The notes below the pieces were generated by a model. It was given only the letters and a program-made list of their open reading frames with translations, had not been told where the DNA came from and searched no databases. This document shows, piece after piece, positions 37,564-47,444 of a DNA stretch of 64,000 nt. Origin of the DNA: Enterococcus rotai (GTDB lineage: Bacteria > Bacillota > Bacilli > Lactobacillales > Enterococcaceae); contig NZ_CP013655.1 in assembly GCF_001465345.1 (NCBI RefSeq), positions 310,001 through 374,000 of the forward strand, read 5' to 3'. A program made the translations under genes and the position numbers. The first letter of the stretch is position 1. Each line of letters opens with the position of its first letter.

Positions 37564-38641
37564 TTGTTATGTCCTCCTTTATTACAGGTACTTTGATTTC
37601 AACACTTGTTCCTTGTCCTTTAAAACTGATGATCTTAACGATACCACCCATGCCAGCTACACGCTCACGAATATTTTTCAAGCCGTAGCTTCCGGCTTTA
37701 TTATCTTGTTCATTCATATCAAAACCAACACCATCATCTACTAAACGTAGTAAGACATTTTTGTCGACTTGGTGAAGGTAGACTTCAAGTTCCTTCGCTT
37801 TAGCATGGCGAAGCGTATTGGACAACAGCTCTTGAACGATTCTAAATAAGTGATCTTCAATGCTATTATTCAAACGAACATCTTCAACATCCCAAGTTAG
37901 TTCGATTTTAATTTTTGTTTGCAGTTCTCTCAATAATTGCTCGATCCCTTTACGTAAGCTTTTTCCTTCTAAGCTTACTGGACGTAAGTGAAGTAATAAT
38001 GCACGCATCTCTGACTGAGAGGCATTGATAATGTCTGTAACAGTGACTAATTGCTTGCGGAATAGCTCAGGTGTTTCACTACGCTGTGCTTGCTCGTTTA
38101 ACGCAGACAACATCATCATCGCAGCAAATAGTTGCTGACTAACAGAATCATGCAGCTCCCTTGCCAATCGATGTCGTTCTGCTTCTAAAATTTCTTCCTT
38201 GGTCTCTCCATCCATTATTTGAGGACGACTATTCAATAATTGCAGTTCCTTGGACATTTCCAATAATTTCGTTCTGATTTTCAAAATATCTTGGTCGACT
38301 TCACCAATATATTGATCATTACTGGCATGTGGTACACTTTTGGAAATTGCGGGACTTTCATAGCTACCTCTTGCCAACAATCTAAGTTTTTCTTCAATTC
38401 TACCATATTGTGCCTTTTGTACAATAGATACGAGTAAAAAGGTCGATAATCCAACTAAAAGTGAAATCAAAATCATGTGAAAAATCAAAGGAATGTAAAA
38501 TACTTTCCTTTGAATTAGTTCCAACATCCAGTTCTTCTGTTTGATCGAATGAAAATAAGAAAATAGTGTCAGTAAAACCACGATAAACGTACTACAAGCA
38601 GCATACAAAGAGAGCATTTGTCGAGAAATTTTACCCATCAT
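37538..38641 (-). CDS. liaS: Sensor histidine kinase LiaS
   Basis: Envelope-stress kinase. 367 residues: two TM helices (about 10-31 and 49-73) with a very short external loop, the intramembrane-sensing layout. The HisKA_3 motif [10 protein letters not shown] has the phosphorylated His164, and HATPase motifs DDGVGFD and [12 protein letters not shown] follow. The start overlaps the stop of liaF by 4 bp and the end overlaps liaR, so the three genes are co-translated. Confidence 0.94.
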   Translation of the reverse strand: MMGKISRQMLSLYAACSTFIVVLLTLFSYFHSIKQKNWMLELIQRKVFYIPLIFHMILISLLVGLSTFLLVSIVQKAQYGRIEEKLRLLARGSYESPAISKSVPHASNDQYIGEVDQDILKIRTKLLEMSKELQLLNSRPQIMDGETKEEILEAERHRLARELHDSVSQQLFAAMMMLSALNEQAQRSETPELFRKQLVTVTDIINASQSEMRALLLHLRPVSLEGKSLRKGIEQLLRELQTKIKIELTWDVEDVRLNNSIEDHLFRIVQELLSNTLRHAKAKELEVYLHQVDKNVLLRLVDDGVGFDMNEQDNKAGSYGLKNIRERVAGMGGIVKIISFKGQGTSVEIKVPVIKEDITSDQSNVSG

Positions 38642-39369
38642 ACGCGAATCACCTCAAGGTCTCCGACTAACGTATTTGTGATGATTTTCAGGCGACGGTT
38701 ATTCGTATCAAAATCATTGCTATAAACCTTTAATGACTCGTTTTTCAAATGGTATTTTTCTTCTTCAAAGTTCACATTTCCATAGAAAGTTGAATGTTCT
38801 AACATTACTGCAACTCCTAGTGGAACTAAAATCCTTGTACGACCGAAGCCTTTGCGAATAATAATGATGCTGTCATCTTTAGGGAGTAATGTGTTGCCTA
38901 AATCAACAATCGTATCGCCAGAAAGGACATCAATATTGATATCATCCCATTCGTACACGTTACTGCCAATACGTTCATTCGCAAACCACGAGCGTTTGAA
39001 ACGACGACCGCTTTTAGGTTCAACATTGGTCGTTTCTACCATGATCATTTGTTTCTTTCTCCATGGTGCACGTTGTGTAATGTCAACACCTGCGATTTCT
39101 ACACCCTTTAAGCCAATAAATAAAACACCAAAGACTAGCATCAACCAAAATGCAGGACTATTCATGACGCCAATCAAAATCAAGATAATCCCCAAGACAA
39201 GTTGAAAATTATTAAAATTACTACGATGAACCTTTTTTAGTGCATAAACAGCACTTAAGATACCCAATACTAACAGTACTGCCAGACCTGGGTTATGTAT
39301 AATTTGCCATAATGCCAATATAAAAAGTAATGATTCTACTACGATAAAAAAACGCCATGGGTTCTTCAT
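38638..39369 (-). CDS. liaF: LiaF, inhibitor of LiaS
   Basis: 243 residues: about four N-terminal TM helices up to residue 90, then a soluble C-terminal domain ending in [10 protein letters not shown] (cell-wall-active antibiotics response domain). It holds LiaS in the off state. First gene of liaFSR; the upstream 200 bp contain a TATACT -10-like hexamer and two hairpins (39427-39459 and 39509-39550). Confidence 0.93.
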   Translation of the reverse strand: MKNPWRFFIVVESLLFILALWQIIHNPGLAVLLVLGILSAVYALKKVHRSNFNNFQLVLGIILILIGVMNSPAFWLMLVFGVLFIGLKGVEIAGVDITQRAPWRKKQMIMVETTNVEPKSGRRFKRSWFANERIGSNVYEWDDINIDVLSGDTIVDLGNTLLPKDDSIIIIRKGFGRTRILVPLGVAVMLEHSTFYGNVNFEEEKYHLKNESLKVYSNDFDTNNRRLKIITNTLVGDLEVIRV

Positions 39370-39508
39370 ATGATAATCCCCCTTCCTATGAAATCAGTAT
39401 ACCGTGATTCCCCTATTAATGTTAGTTGCTAAAGCCCCATTTTACTATAGGACTTTAGCCCTAATTTTTAATAGAATAAACGGTGCATCCCGCTCTTTAT
39501 TCAGGTTT

Positions 39509-39550
39509 AAAGGGCAAGTCAAAACTAATGGTAGCTTTGTCCTGCCCTTT
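39509..39550. terminator. Hairpin between greA and liaF
   Basis: AAAGGGCA (39509-39516) pairs with TGCCCTTT (39543-39550) with partial inner pairing. The T-run lies on the + side rather than after greA, so its role as greA terminator is uncertain. Confidence 0.45.
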
Positions 39551-39569
39551 GTTTTTATCAACTGCTTTG

Positions 39570-40043
39570 TTAGCCAACTTTTGTGATTCTTACTTGCATA
39601 TCTCCACCAGGAGTTGCGATTGCAACTTGGTCATTCAATCGTTTGCCAATCAACGCTTGGGCAATCGGTGAGTCATTTGAAATTTTACCAGAAAAAGGAT
39701 CTGCTTCCGCACTCCCAACAATCGTATATTCTTCTTCATCGCCATCAGGCAATTCGATAAATGTCACCGTTTTTCCGATTGACACTTCATCTGAATCAAC
39801 GCCACCATTATCAATGATCTGCGCAAAACGAATCATGTTTTCTAATGTTGTGATACGTCCTTCTACAAAAGCTTGTTCATCTTTAGCTGACTCATACTCA
39901 GAGTTTTCAGATAGATCACCAAAGCTTCTTGCGATTTTTATACGTTCAACGATTTCTTTTCGTTTAACTGTTTTTAGCTCTTCTAATTCTTGTTCTAATT
40001 TTTCTTTTCCTTCAAGTGTCATAGGAAATACTTTTTCTACCAT
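39570..40043 (-). CDS. greA: Transcription elongation factor GreA
   Basis: Rescues backtracked RNA polymerase by stimulating transcript cleavage. 157 residues: N-terminal coiled coil with the acidic tip ([18 protein letters not shown]) and the C-terminal FKBP-like domain ([16 protein letters not shown]). Full length. It follows mltG in the same orientation, the usual order in Lactobacillales. Confidence 0.97.
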   Translation of the reverse strand: MVEKVFPMTLEGKEKLEQELEELKTVKRKEIVERIKIARSFGDLSENSEYESAKDEQAFVEGRITTLENMIRFAQIIDNGGVDSDEVSIGKTVTFIELPDGDEEEYTIVGSAEADPFSGKISNDSPIAQALIGKRLNDQVAIATPGGDMQVRITKVG

Positions 40044-40239
40044 GTTAATTTCTCCTTCTTAACTTACTACAATATTTTATTTCATTTTCATTGAAAAATT
40101 CCGCTTTCAATCCAGAAAAGAGTACCACGCTTTAAGCAAATTGTAAATAATATTCCCTTAATTTTTATAAATCTCCTAGAATTTTTTTACAGTCTGCGCT
40201 TTGCTTGTATTTTTATATTGTACCCTGGGTTTCCATAGT

Positions 40240-40280
40240 AAAGCGAAACGAGCCGCCTAATTTATAGGTTGGCTCGTAAT
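40240..40280 (-). terminator. Terminator-like hairpin after mltG
   Basis: ACGAGCC (40248-40254) pairs with GGCTCGT (40271-40277). On the minus strand it runs into TTTCGCTTTA. The outer bases AAAGCGAAACGAG match the left end of the hairpin repeats at 4924 and 60371, so it may be a degenerate member of that family. Confidence 0.6.
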
Positions 40281-40300
40281 AGAATACGCAAAACTAAAGG

Positions 40301-41743
40301 CTATTCACTTTTTTCTGTTTTATTAACATATTTATCTACAAATTCTTGGTGTTGCTCATACGTCTCCGCAAAATAGACATTGCCTGTTGAAATGTCGGCA
40401 ACAAAGTAAAGGAAATCGTTTGCTATTGGGTTTAAAACAGCGTTGATTGCTTGTTCACTTGGACTGTTGAACGGTCCTGGACCATAGCCAGTATTTTTAT
40501 AAAGATTATATGGTGAATCTACTTCTAAATCTTTATATGTCACTACTTCTTTATGTTCTCCCAACGCGTACAAAATAGAAATATCTGATTGTAATGGCAT
40601 ATTTGCCGCAATTCGATTAAAGAAGACTTGAGCAATTTTTTTGCGATCTTCTTCTCTCACACCCTCTTTTTCAACTAAAGAAGCTAAAGATAACACTTGT
40701 TGGATCGTCATTCCTTTTGCATGGATCATTGGAATGTATGGTTCGATCACACTATTTGATTTTGCGATCATTTGATCAACAAAGTCTTCTAATTTTGCAT
40801 CCTTGTAGTAATCATAAGTCGCTGGGAATAAGTAACCTTCCAAACGGTAACGAACGCCGCTTGCTTCAGCCGCACTTGCTAATAGTTCAGGATATTTCTC
40901 CTTCATCTTATCAAAGAAAGCTTGATCCTTCATCAGTTCTATAAATTGAGTTTTCTTGAAATCGGTGTTTTTCTCGATTGCATCACCGATCTTATCAATA
41001 TCAAAACCTTCTGGAATGGTTACTTTTCCATCAGCAAGCTGTGTAGGTTCAGCAGTTCCACCTTCTCTTAAAAGTGCTCCAATCTCATCCAATGTCATAT
41101 CCGGTGCCATTTGGTAATAACCTGCTTGAAAATCAGTTAAGTTTTTAAATTTTGCATAGTAGTTGAATACTAGGCCACTTTTAATTACTTTACTGTCTTC
41201 TAAAATATTTGCGATTTTTTTATTAGATGAATCTTCTGGAATATGCACTTGAACTAGTTTGGTATTTTTTTTGTCAAGCGGCTGTAGGCCTGCATTAACA
41301 TATTTATAAAAAGTAAAACCAAAAATCGCAATGACCAATATTAGAACTGAAGCCACTATCAATACGATTCGACTAACGATTCGATCTTCTCTTTTTCTAG
41401 TTCGTTTGTTGCCATTATCATTCTCATTGTTTTGATTACTGTTACTTGATTCCGGCTGTCCGCCTGTCTCTGTCGGTTCAACTCGTTTAGAATGATGATC
41501 AGCACTGCGCGAGCCTACTGAATGCATCTCCTCATCTAGTTTTATTGGTTCTTCTTGATCATTAGCTTGAGAACGATATGTTCTATTATATTCTGCTTCA
41601 TTATGCTGTGATAAGTTCTGAGCATTGTGTTCAGAAGAAGCTGAATCATCATTACCTATTTCTTCTCCTCGCAAAGAACGCAAGACCTGATCTTTAAATG
41701 AAGAATTGGAATGATCTTGATTATTTTGGTTATCTTCTGCCAA
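40301..41743 (-). CDS. mltG: Endolytic murein transglycosylase MltG
   Basis: Cuts nascent glycan strands during elongation of peptidoglycan. 480 residues: a long, polar cytoplasmic N-terminus (about 1-125, rich in N, Q, S, E), one TM helix (about 126-147), then a LysM-like module and the YceG domain with EGYLFPATYDY, the catalytic Glu in LASLVEKEG, and VFFNRIAANMPLQSDISILYALG. Such N-terminal extensions are common in Lactobacillales. Located upstream of greA. Confidence 0.94.
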   Translation of the reverse strand: MAEDNQNNQDHSNSSFKDQVLRSLRGEEIGNDDSASSEHNAQNLSQHNEAEYNRTYRSQANDQEEPIKLDEEMHSVGSRSADHHSKRVEPTETGGQPESSNSNQNNENDNGNKRTRKREDRIVSRIVLIVASVLILVIAIFGFTFYKYVNAGLQPLDKKNTKLVQVHIPEDSSNKKIANILEDSKVIKSGLVFNYYAKFKNLTDFQAGYYQMAPDMTLDEIGALLREGGTAEPTQLADGKVTIPEGFDIDKIGDAIEKNTDFKKTQFIELMKDQAFFDKMKEKYPELLASAAEASGVRYRLEGYLFPATYDYYKDAKLEDFVDQMIAKSNSVIEPYIPMIHAKGMTIQQVLSLASLVEKEGVREEDRKKIAQVFFNRIAANMPLQSDISILYALGEHKEVVTYKDLEVDSPYNLYKNTGYGPGPFNSPSEQAINAVLNPIANDFLYFVADISTGNVYFAETYEQHQEFVDKYVNKTEKSE

Positions 41744-41872
41744 AACAAATCCTCCTTACTTTCTCTATGTATCTTCTTTAACTTTAACTATTATACATGA
41801 AAGCTTTTTAAATTTAAACTTTTTTAGAGAAAAGACACTAACTTGTAAGATTTGTTTTATATTTAATTGAAT

Positions 41873-41902
41873 AAAAAGAGCTGAGATCTCACGTCTCAGC
41901 CC
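41873..41902 (-). terminator. Terminator of nox
   Basis: GCTGAGA (41880-41886) pairs with TCTCAGC (41894-41900); the minus strand continues CTCTTTTTATT. Confidence 0.85.
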
Positions 41903-41915
41903 ATGTTACGCCTGA

Positions 41916-43253
41916 TTACTCAGCGCTAAGTGCCGCCATTGTAATATAGTTATATGGTTGATTAAAATGTGGTAAGAAGAAAATATCTAGTAATTTAAGT
42001 TTGTCGATCGTTACTTTTTCTTCAATTGCAAGTGAGAACATATGGATACCCATCGAAATATCTTCATACGAAGCCATCTGTGCCCCAACAATACGTCGTG
42101 ATTCTTCTTCATAAACGATTCTGATTTTTACTTTATTGTTTTCTTTCATGAATCCTGGTTTTTGCAAGTCTTCAAATTCAGTGTACTTTATTTTCATTCC
42201 TAATTTTTCTGATTCTTGCACTGTCAATCCTGTAGAAACCATATGGTAACCAAAAATAGAAATTCCATTTGAACCTTGGACACCAATCGATTCTAGTGGT
42301 GTGCCGCCAACATTATGCGCTGCAACGATCCCTGAACGAACAGCATTCGTAGCTAAAGCGATATATGTTGTTTCTTGTACTGCATTTGAAAAAATCGTTG
42401 AACAATCACCGACTGCGTATACACTAGGATCACTTGTTTGCTGATGAAGATCGACCAGATAGGCTCCATTACCAAATAATTCTAAGTGATCTTTGCCTAA
42501 GCCATTATTGGGTCTAAAACCAATCGCATTGATGACTAGATCTACAGCGTATTCACCTTTATCTGTCACGATAGATTCAACTTTTTCTGTTCCTTTATAT
42601 TCTTTTGCTAATTCATTGTAGTGTAGCTCGATACCATTATCAGCTAAAACGTTATCCATGTCATCAGTAAACCATTTGTCATAGTAATTCGGCAAACATC
42701 TTTCGGCTGCATCAAATAATAGAACATTCTTGCCCCGACGTTTAGCGGCTTCTGCAATCTCAACACCAATGTAGCCCGCTCCGATGACGGCAACAGTTTT
42801 GACTTCTTCTTTTGCCATAGCCGCATCGACTGTTTGACCGTCCTGAAAAAGTTTTAAGAACTCAACATTTTTTAAATCTCTTCCTGGAATAGTAGGATTG
42901 ATTGGTGCTGAACCTGTCGCTAAGATCAATTTGTCGTAGGTTTCGGTAAATTCTTCACCGTTATGTTTTTTGCAATAAACGATTTTTTGGTCAAAATCGA
43001 CGCGTTCAACAGTTGTTTCCATGGAAATTTTAGCGCCTTTTGCTTCAAATGCTTCTTTATTCGTATAAAATAGATTTTCGTATGACTCAATTTGGCGACC
43101 TACCCATAGCGCTGTCCCGCATCCTAAATAACTAAGATTGGTATTTCGGTCGATCATCACGACTTCTTGATCTGGATACGTATCCAACAATGTGTTTGCT
43201 GCAGCGATTCCAGCATGATTTGCTCCTACAATGACTGTTTTTGTTTTGCTCAT
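41916..43253 (-). CDS. nox: H2O-forming NADH oxidase (FAD, pyridine nucleotide-disulfide family)
   Basis: Reduces O2 to water with NADH and so recycles NAD under aerobic growth. 445 residues: FAD motif VIVGANHAGIAAA, single redox cysteine in NLSYLGCGTALW, NAD motif VAVIGAGYIGVEIAEAA, second FAD motif VYAVGDCST. NADH peroxidase and CoA-disulfide reductase share the fold; the GANHAG and GCGTALW forms favour the oxidase. ATG 43253 has AAGGAGAG; the upstream ATG at 43268 lies before that site. Confidence 0.88.
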   Translation of the reverse strand: MSKTKTVIVGANHAGIAAANTLLDTYPDQEVVMIDRNTNLSYLGCGTALWVGRQIESYENLFYTNKEAFEAKGAKISMETTVERVDFDQKIVYCKKHNGEEFTETYDKLILATGSAPINPTIPGRDLKNVEFLKLFQDGQTVDAAMAKEEVKTVAVIGAGYIGVEIAEAAKRRGKNVLLFDAAERCLPNYYDKWFTDDMDNVLADNGIELHYNELAKEYKGTEKVESIVTDKGEYAVDLVINAIGFRPNNGLGKDHLELFGNGAYLVDLHQQTSDPSVYAVGDCSTIFSNAVQETTYIALATNAVRSGIVAAHNVGGTPLESIGVQGSNGISIFGYHMVSTGLTVQESEKLGMKIKYTEFEDLQKPGFMKENNKVKIRIVYEEESRRIVGAQMASYEDISMGIHMFSLAIEEKVTIDKLKLLDIFFLPHFNQPYNYITMAALSAE

Positions 43254-43505
43254 AAGACTCTCCTTCATGTGATTTATTGAACTTAATTATACCTAAAGAA
43301 AAGGCTTTCTTTTATCAACTTATGAGGATTTCGTTAAAAAATTTGAGAATAGCTCATTTTTTTACATTAAGATACTAATCAAAAGCTCATAAAATCTATT
43401 TGCATAAACAGAACACTAAACGAAACAGTTACGTTATAATAGAATTGACTAGCATTTATTTTACTATCTTGAACAATATAATGTCATTTACTTGGAGGAA
43501 TCGTT

Positions 43506-44009
43506 ATGAAAAAAGATCAGGCTTACTGGATTTCACAACTTAAGTTAGACCCCCATCCAGAGGGTGGTTATTTTAAACAAGTTTTACATTCGGAAGACTC
43601 ACTGCAAGTCTCAGCCGATAAAACACGCCCTTACTATACAAGTATTTATTTTTTATTGACACAAGAAAATCCTTCTCATTTCCATCGTTTACTTTCTGAT
43701 GAAGTTTGGTATTATCATTCTGGTTCTGCATTGAGTGTTCATTTGCTCCATCCAGATGGCCAATATGAAATTATTCGTTTAGGGACTGATTTGGAAAACG
43801 GAGAAGTATTGCAGGCAGTTGTTCCCAAAAATGTGATCTTCGGTTCCAGCGTTGAGGGGCATAGTGATTTTGCCCTAGTAAGCTGCATGGTTTCCCCTGG
43901 ATTTGACTATCAAGACTTTGAATTATTTACAAAAAAACAATTATTGACCCTTTATCCTGATCACAAAAAAATTATTGATCAACTCGCTTATGACCAACTC
44001 CCTGAATAA
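43506..44009 (+). CDS. Cupin protein of the DUF985 family
   Basis: 167 residues with the DUF985 pattern: LDPHPEGGYFKQVLHS, TSIYFLLTQENPSHFHRLLSDEVWYYHSG (His residues of the metal site), VIFGSSVEG, and ALVSCMVSPGFDYQDFELF. The enzymatic role is unknown in general. Ribosome site GGAGG; a TATAAT lies at 43435-43440. Confidence 0.9.
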   Translation: MKKDQAYWISQLKLDPHPEGGYFKQVLHSEDSLQVSADKTRPYYTSIYFLLTQENPSHFHRLLSDEVWYYHSGSALSVHLLHPDGQYEIIRLGTDLENGEVLQAVVPKNVIFGSSVEGHSDFALVSCMVSPGFDYQDFELFTKKQLLTLYPDHKKIIDQLAYDQLPE

Positions 44010-44012
44010 ATA

Positions 44013-44058
44013 AGTAAAAAAGCTGTTTGCCTAAAATAAGCAAACAGCTCTTTTTACT
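44013..44058. terminator. Bidirectional terminator
   Basis: AAAAAAGCTGTTTGC pairs with GCAAACAGCTCTTTTT around a 9-nt loop between convergent genes. Confidence 0.9.
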
Positions 44059-44704
44059 TAATAATTATCTTTCTGATTTCTTCAGGTGTGTAAGCAATAT
44101 AATCTGCCCCAGCTGCCACTAACTCTGTCCGATCACCAAATCCATATAATACACCAATACAAGCTAAATCATTTTCTTTTGCACCAACTATGTCATGACT
44201 ACGGTCACCGATCATTAGTATTTCTTCATGATGAGTGAGTTTCGCTTCTTTTAGTGCATAACGAATGACATCGCCTTTTTTTGAACGTTCTCCGTCTAAG
44301 CTAGCTCCGTAAATCTTCTCAAAATAATGGTTAAGTTCAAAATGAGTTAAGATTTGTTTTGCATAGATCTCAGGTTTCGACGTTGCAATATACAGTGTAC
44401 ATCCGGCGTTTTTCAGTGCTATTAACAATTCCAGAATACCATCATATACATAGTTTTCGTACATTCCTGTTGCTTGATAGTAGTCTCGATAATGGTTTAC
44501 CGCTTGTTCGGTTGCTTGATCATCTAAATGGTATTGTTTTTTAAATGTATCATTTAAAGGTGGGCCAATAAAGGAGTATAGTTCTGTGTGAGGCGGTACC
44601 TTTAAATTCATTTTCTTTAATGCGTAAACGACGGAATGAATGATCCCTTCACCAGAATCTGTAATGGTGCCATCTAAATCAAATAAAATCGTTTTATACT
44701 GCAT
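44054..44704 (-). CDS. HAD hydrolase, phosphoglycolate phosphatase-like
   Basis: 216 residues. HAD motif I FDLDGTITDSGEG, motif II ATSKPE, motif III lysine region (SKKGDVI) and motif IV MIGDRSHDIVGAKEN are all present, with a helical cap domain after motif I. ATG 44704 gives the HAD motif at the N-terminus; the in-frame start at 44746 would overlap the upstream gene. Substrate unknown. Confidence 0.87.
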   Translation of the reverse strand: MQYKTILFDLDGTITDSGEGIIHSVVYALKKMNLKVPPHTELYSFIGPPLNDTFKKQYHLDDQATEQAVNHYRDYYQATGMYENYVYDGILELLIALKNAGCTLYIATSKPEIYAKQILTHFELNHYFEKIYGASLDGERSKKGDVIRYALKEAKLTHHEEILMIGDRSHDIVGAKENDLACIGVLYGFGDRTELVAAGADYIAYTPEEIRKIIIK

Positions 44705-44726
44705 AAAAAACTCACTTTCTTTTATT

Positions 44727-45596
44727 CTATCGTTCGTGAACATCACCAGTATTGATCACAGGCTGTGTCCCTTTATCGGTTATGATCGATACTAAAAGGT
44801 TATTAATTAATTGAACTTTACGATCATCTGTAAAATTGATCTTTTGACCATCCTCGATTTGCTCTAACGCCATTTGCGTCATAGATACCGCACCTTCAAC
44901 GATAATCTGACGTGCAGAGAGGATCGCTTTAGCCTGTTGTCTTTGCAGCATCGCACTCGCAATTTCAGTCGCATATGCTAAGTGATTTAATCGTGTTTCG
45001 ATCACTTCAACACCTGCTGCTGCTAAGCGGTCTTGTAATTCTTTTGCCAACTCTTCCGAAACTTCATTGGTATTTCCTCTTAAAGTCAGGTCATCTTCAT
45101 TGAATGTATCATATGGGTATTGGGTAGCAATATGACGAATCGCGGTCTCGCTTTGAATTTCCACAAAATCTTGATAACGGTCAACATCGAATAATGCTTT
45201 CGCTGTATCAACCACTTTAAAAACAACAACAGCAGAAATTTCAACGGGGTTGCCGTCTGAATCATTAACTTTTAACAATGAACTATTAAAATTCCGCACT
45301 TTTAATGAAACATTGATTTTTTGTGTCAGAGGAGTTGTCACAAACAGTCCATTATCCTTGATCGTCCCTAAATATTGTCCAAAAAATAAAATTGCTTTGG
45401 CTTGGTTTGGACTAACAATCGTTAATGAGCTTAAAAATAAAGCAGAAATCACCCATAATACAAACCCAATCGTAATCATGCTAAAGCGTTCATTTGTTAC
45501 CCCGACATAAAAAGAATAGCTACCGATCACAAGTAAAATAATCAACACAACTAGCGCAATGTAGCCATTGACATGAAACGTTTTTTTCTCTTCCAT
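44727..45596 (-). CDS. SPFH/Band 7 domain membrane protein
   Basis: 289 residues: two TM helices (about 10-32 and 39-58), then an SPFH domain (SPNQAKAILFFGQYLGTIKDNGLF...) and a helical tail with LQRQQAKAILSARQIIVEGAV. Such proteins form membrane-bound oligomers; they are linked to membrane microdomains and protease control. Followed in the same direction by the HAD gene. Confidence 0.88.
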   Translation of the reverse strand: MEEKKTFHVNGYIALVVLIILLVIGSYSFYVGVTNERFSMITIGFVLWVISALFLSSLTIVSPNQAKAILFFGQYLGTIKDNGLFVTTPLTQKINVSLKVRNFNSSLLKVNDSDGNPVEISAVVVFKVVDTAKALFDVDRYQDFVEIQSETAIRHIATQYPYDTFNEDDLTLRGNTNEVSEELAKELQDRLAAAGVEVIETRLNHLAYATEIASAMLQRQQAKAILSARQIIVEGAVSMTQMALEQIEDGQKINFTDDRKVQLINNLLVSIITDKGTQPVINTGDVHER

Positions 45597-45710
45597 CCTT
45601 TTCCCCTACCTTCTTTACCTAGTTAATAATCCTATGGTACTCCTCTTTATTCTTTCTAGCAATAGTTAGGAAAAGAGAAAAGAGTTGCTTAATTCTGAGT
45701 TTAGATGTAA

Positions 45711-45727
45711 ACTTACTTTTAGTAAGT
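45711..45727. promoter_or_regulatory. Inverted repeat upstream of the VOC dioxygenase gene
   Basis: Perfect ACTTACT-TTT-AGTAAGT palindrome, 38 bp before the ATG. It looks like an operator for a small dimeric repressor; quinone-sensing MarR or HxlR/DUF24 proteins often control such dioxygenase genes. The regulator is not in the window. Confidence 0.55.
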
Positions 45728-45764
45728 AAAAAATAAATACAAATCAACTTGGAGGTTTTATATT

Positions 45765-46736
45765 ATGGACACACAAATTCGCGGTATTCATCACGTTACA
45801 GCAATGACATCTAGTGCAGAAAAAATTTATCGGTTCTTTACAGATCTTTTAGGATTGCGATTGATCAAAAAAACAGTCAATCAAGATGACATTGAAACGT
45901 ATCATTTATTTTTTGCAGATGATCTTGGTTCTGCCGGAACTGACATGACCTTTTTCGATTTTCCTGGAATCCCTAAAGGCTCTAAGGGAACGAATGCCAT
46001 TTCACGTACATCGTTTCGTGTTAAAAATGATGCGTCATTAATGTATTGGATCGAACGCTTTAATGAGCATCACATCGATCATGGCGAAATTCAAGAACGT
46101 TTTGGTAAAAAATATTTAGAGTTTGAAGATTTCGATCAACAACAATATCAATTGATTTCTGATGAAAATAATCAAGGTGTGCCCAGTGGTACTCCTTGGC
46201 AAAAGACAGATGTTCCAGCTGAGCACGCGTTGACTGGATTAGGTCCAGTTTTTGTAACAGTAGCAGACTTTGAACATATGCAACGAGTTTTAGTTGAGGT
46301 TTTAGGCTTTAACTTAATTGATGCACAAGGACACTTCCATTTATTTGAAGTAGGTGATGGTGGTAATGGAGCCAGTATTATTGTAGAACATCGGGATGAC
46401 TTACCAGAAGCGCAAGAAGGGTTTGGGAATGTTCATCATCTAGCCTTACGTGTAGCAGATCAAGAAGCTTTACGTTTTTGGATTGAGAAAATCAATCGTC
46501 TGCAATTCCCTAACTCTGGTTTTGTTGAGCGTTTCTATTTCAAATCTGATTATTTTAGAGCTGCTCCTCATATTCTATTTGAGTTAGCAACAGATGGCCC
46601 GGGTTTCTTACAAGATGAAACCTATGAAGCTTCTGGCGAAAAACTTTCTTTACCACCCTTTTTAGAAAGTAAAAGAACAGAAATCGAAGAATTTGTTCGT
46701 CCTTTTGATACATCTGATGCGAATAAACCGCGTTAA
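45765..46736 (+). CDS. Ring-cleaving dioxygenase of the VOC family (MhqA/MhqO-like)
   Basis: 323 residues with two VOC (glyoxalase-fold) repeats: GIHHVTAMTSSAEKIYRFFTDLLGLRLIKKTVNQDD at the start and LTGLGPVFVTVADFEHMQRVLVEVLGF from about 158. Metal ligands would be the first His (HHVT), a mid His (VHHLALR) and a C-terminal Glu (FELATDGPG). Bacillus homologs detoxify quinones and catechols. Ribosome site GGAGG. Likely co-transcribed with the flavin reductase gene 24 bp downstream. Confidence 0.9.
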   Translation: MDTQIRGIHHVTAMTSSAEKIYRFFTDLLGLRLIKKTVNQDDIETYHLFFADDLGSAGTDMTFFDFPGIPKGSKGTNAISRTSFRVKNDASLMYWIERFNEHHIDHGEIQERFGKKYLEFEDFDQQQYQLISDENNQGVPSGTPWQKTDVPAEHALTGLGPVFVTVADFEHMQRVLVEVLGFNLIDAQGHFHLFEVGDGGNGASIIVEHRDDLPEAQEGFGNVHHLALRVADQEALRFWIEKINRLQFPNSGFVERFYFKSDYFRAAPHILFELATDGPGFLQDETYEASGEKLSLPPFLESKRTEIEEFVRPFDTSDANKPR

Positions 46737-46760
46737 TCAAAACAGAATTGGAGAAAATCT

Positions 46761-47381
46761 ATGTTGCATTATCCGACTAGCCAATTAACCTCAAAACAAG
46801 CATATAAGTTTTTATCTGGCAGTATTATTCCACGTCCAATTGCTTGGGTAACCACTCTAAATCAAGAACACGGAACCATCAATGCTGCACCGTTTAGTTT
46901 TTTCAACGCTGTAGCTTCTGATATTCCGTTAGTAACTTTAGCGGTTCTCAGACGAGCTGATTCGATCAAAGATACGGCTAGAAATATCCTAGCAGCGAAT
47001 GAACTCGTGATCCATTTAGTCGATGATCAAGTGGTTGAATCGATGAATAAAACAGCTGCTTCTTTAGAGCCAGAACAAAGTGAAATCACGATCAATGAGA
47101 TAGAAACCACTGCAAGTAAATCAGTTACAGTACCTGGAATCACAGCCGCACCAATTCGAATGGAAGCACGTCTCCATCAGTATGTGCCCATTAAGAATCA
47201 TGAAGAGCAGATCATTACTGACTTATTTATTTTAGAAATCACTGATTTTCATTTTGCTGAAGCCGTTTTTGATAAGGAAAATGAGTATATTTTACCAGAA
47301 GAATTTAAGCCAATCGCACGATTGGCTGGAAATACTTACAGTCATATTGCTGGATTGTTTGATTTAAAACGACCGGATTAA
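46761..47381 (+). CDS. Flavin reductase family protein (FMN-binding split barrel)
   Basis: 206 residues. SIIPRPIAWVTTLN, NAAPFSFFNAVASDIPLVTLAV and the C-terminal LARLAGNTYSHI-like ending match the FMN-binding flavoprotein group. It may reduce flavin or bind an FMN cofactor; pairing with the dioxygenase gene suggests a role in aromatic or quinone stress. Ends in a perfect bidirectional terminator. Confidence 0.88.
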   Translation: MLHYPTSQLTSKQAYKFLSGSIIPRPIAWVTTLNQEHGTINAAPFSFFNAVASDIPLVTLAVLRRADSIKDTARNILAANELVIHLVDDQVVESMNKTAASLEPEQSEITINEIETTASKSVTVPGITAAPIRMEARLHQYVPIKNHEEQIITDLFILEITDFHFAEAVFDKENEYILPEEFKPIARLAGNTYSHIAGLFDLKRPD

Positions 47382-47431
47382 AAAAAGGGATGAGATAACA
47401 GTGATTTCCACTGTTATCTCATCCCTTTTTT
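47381..47431. terminator. Bidirectional terminator
   Basis: A 23-bp perfect stem (47381-47403 with 47409-47431) with a 5-nt loop, A-run and T-run at its two ends. Confidence 0.93.
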
Positions 47432-47444
47432 AATGTTCTACAGT

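Noticed and set aside
39583-40062. 159-residue open frame on the plus strand
   Set aside because: Antisense to greA over its whole length; the greA reading is unmistakable.
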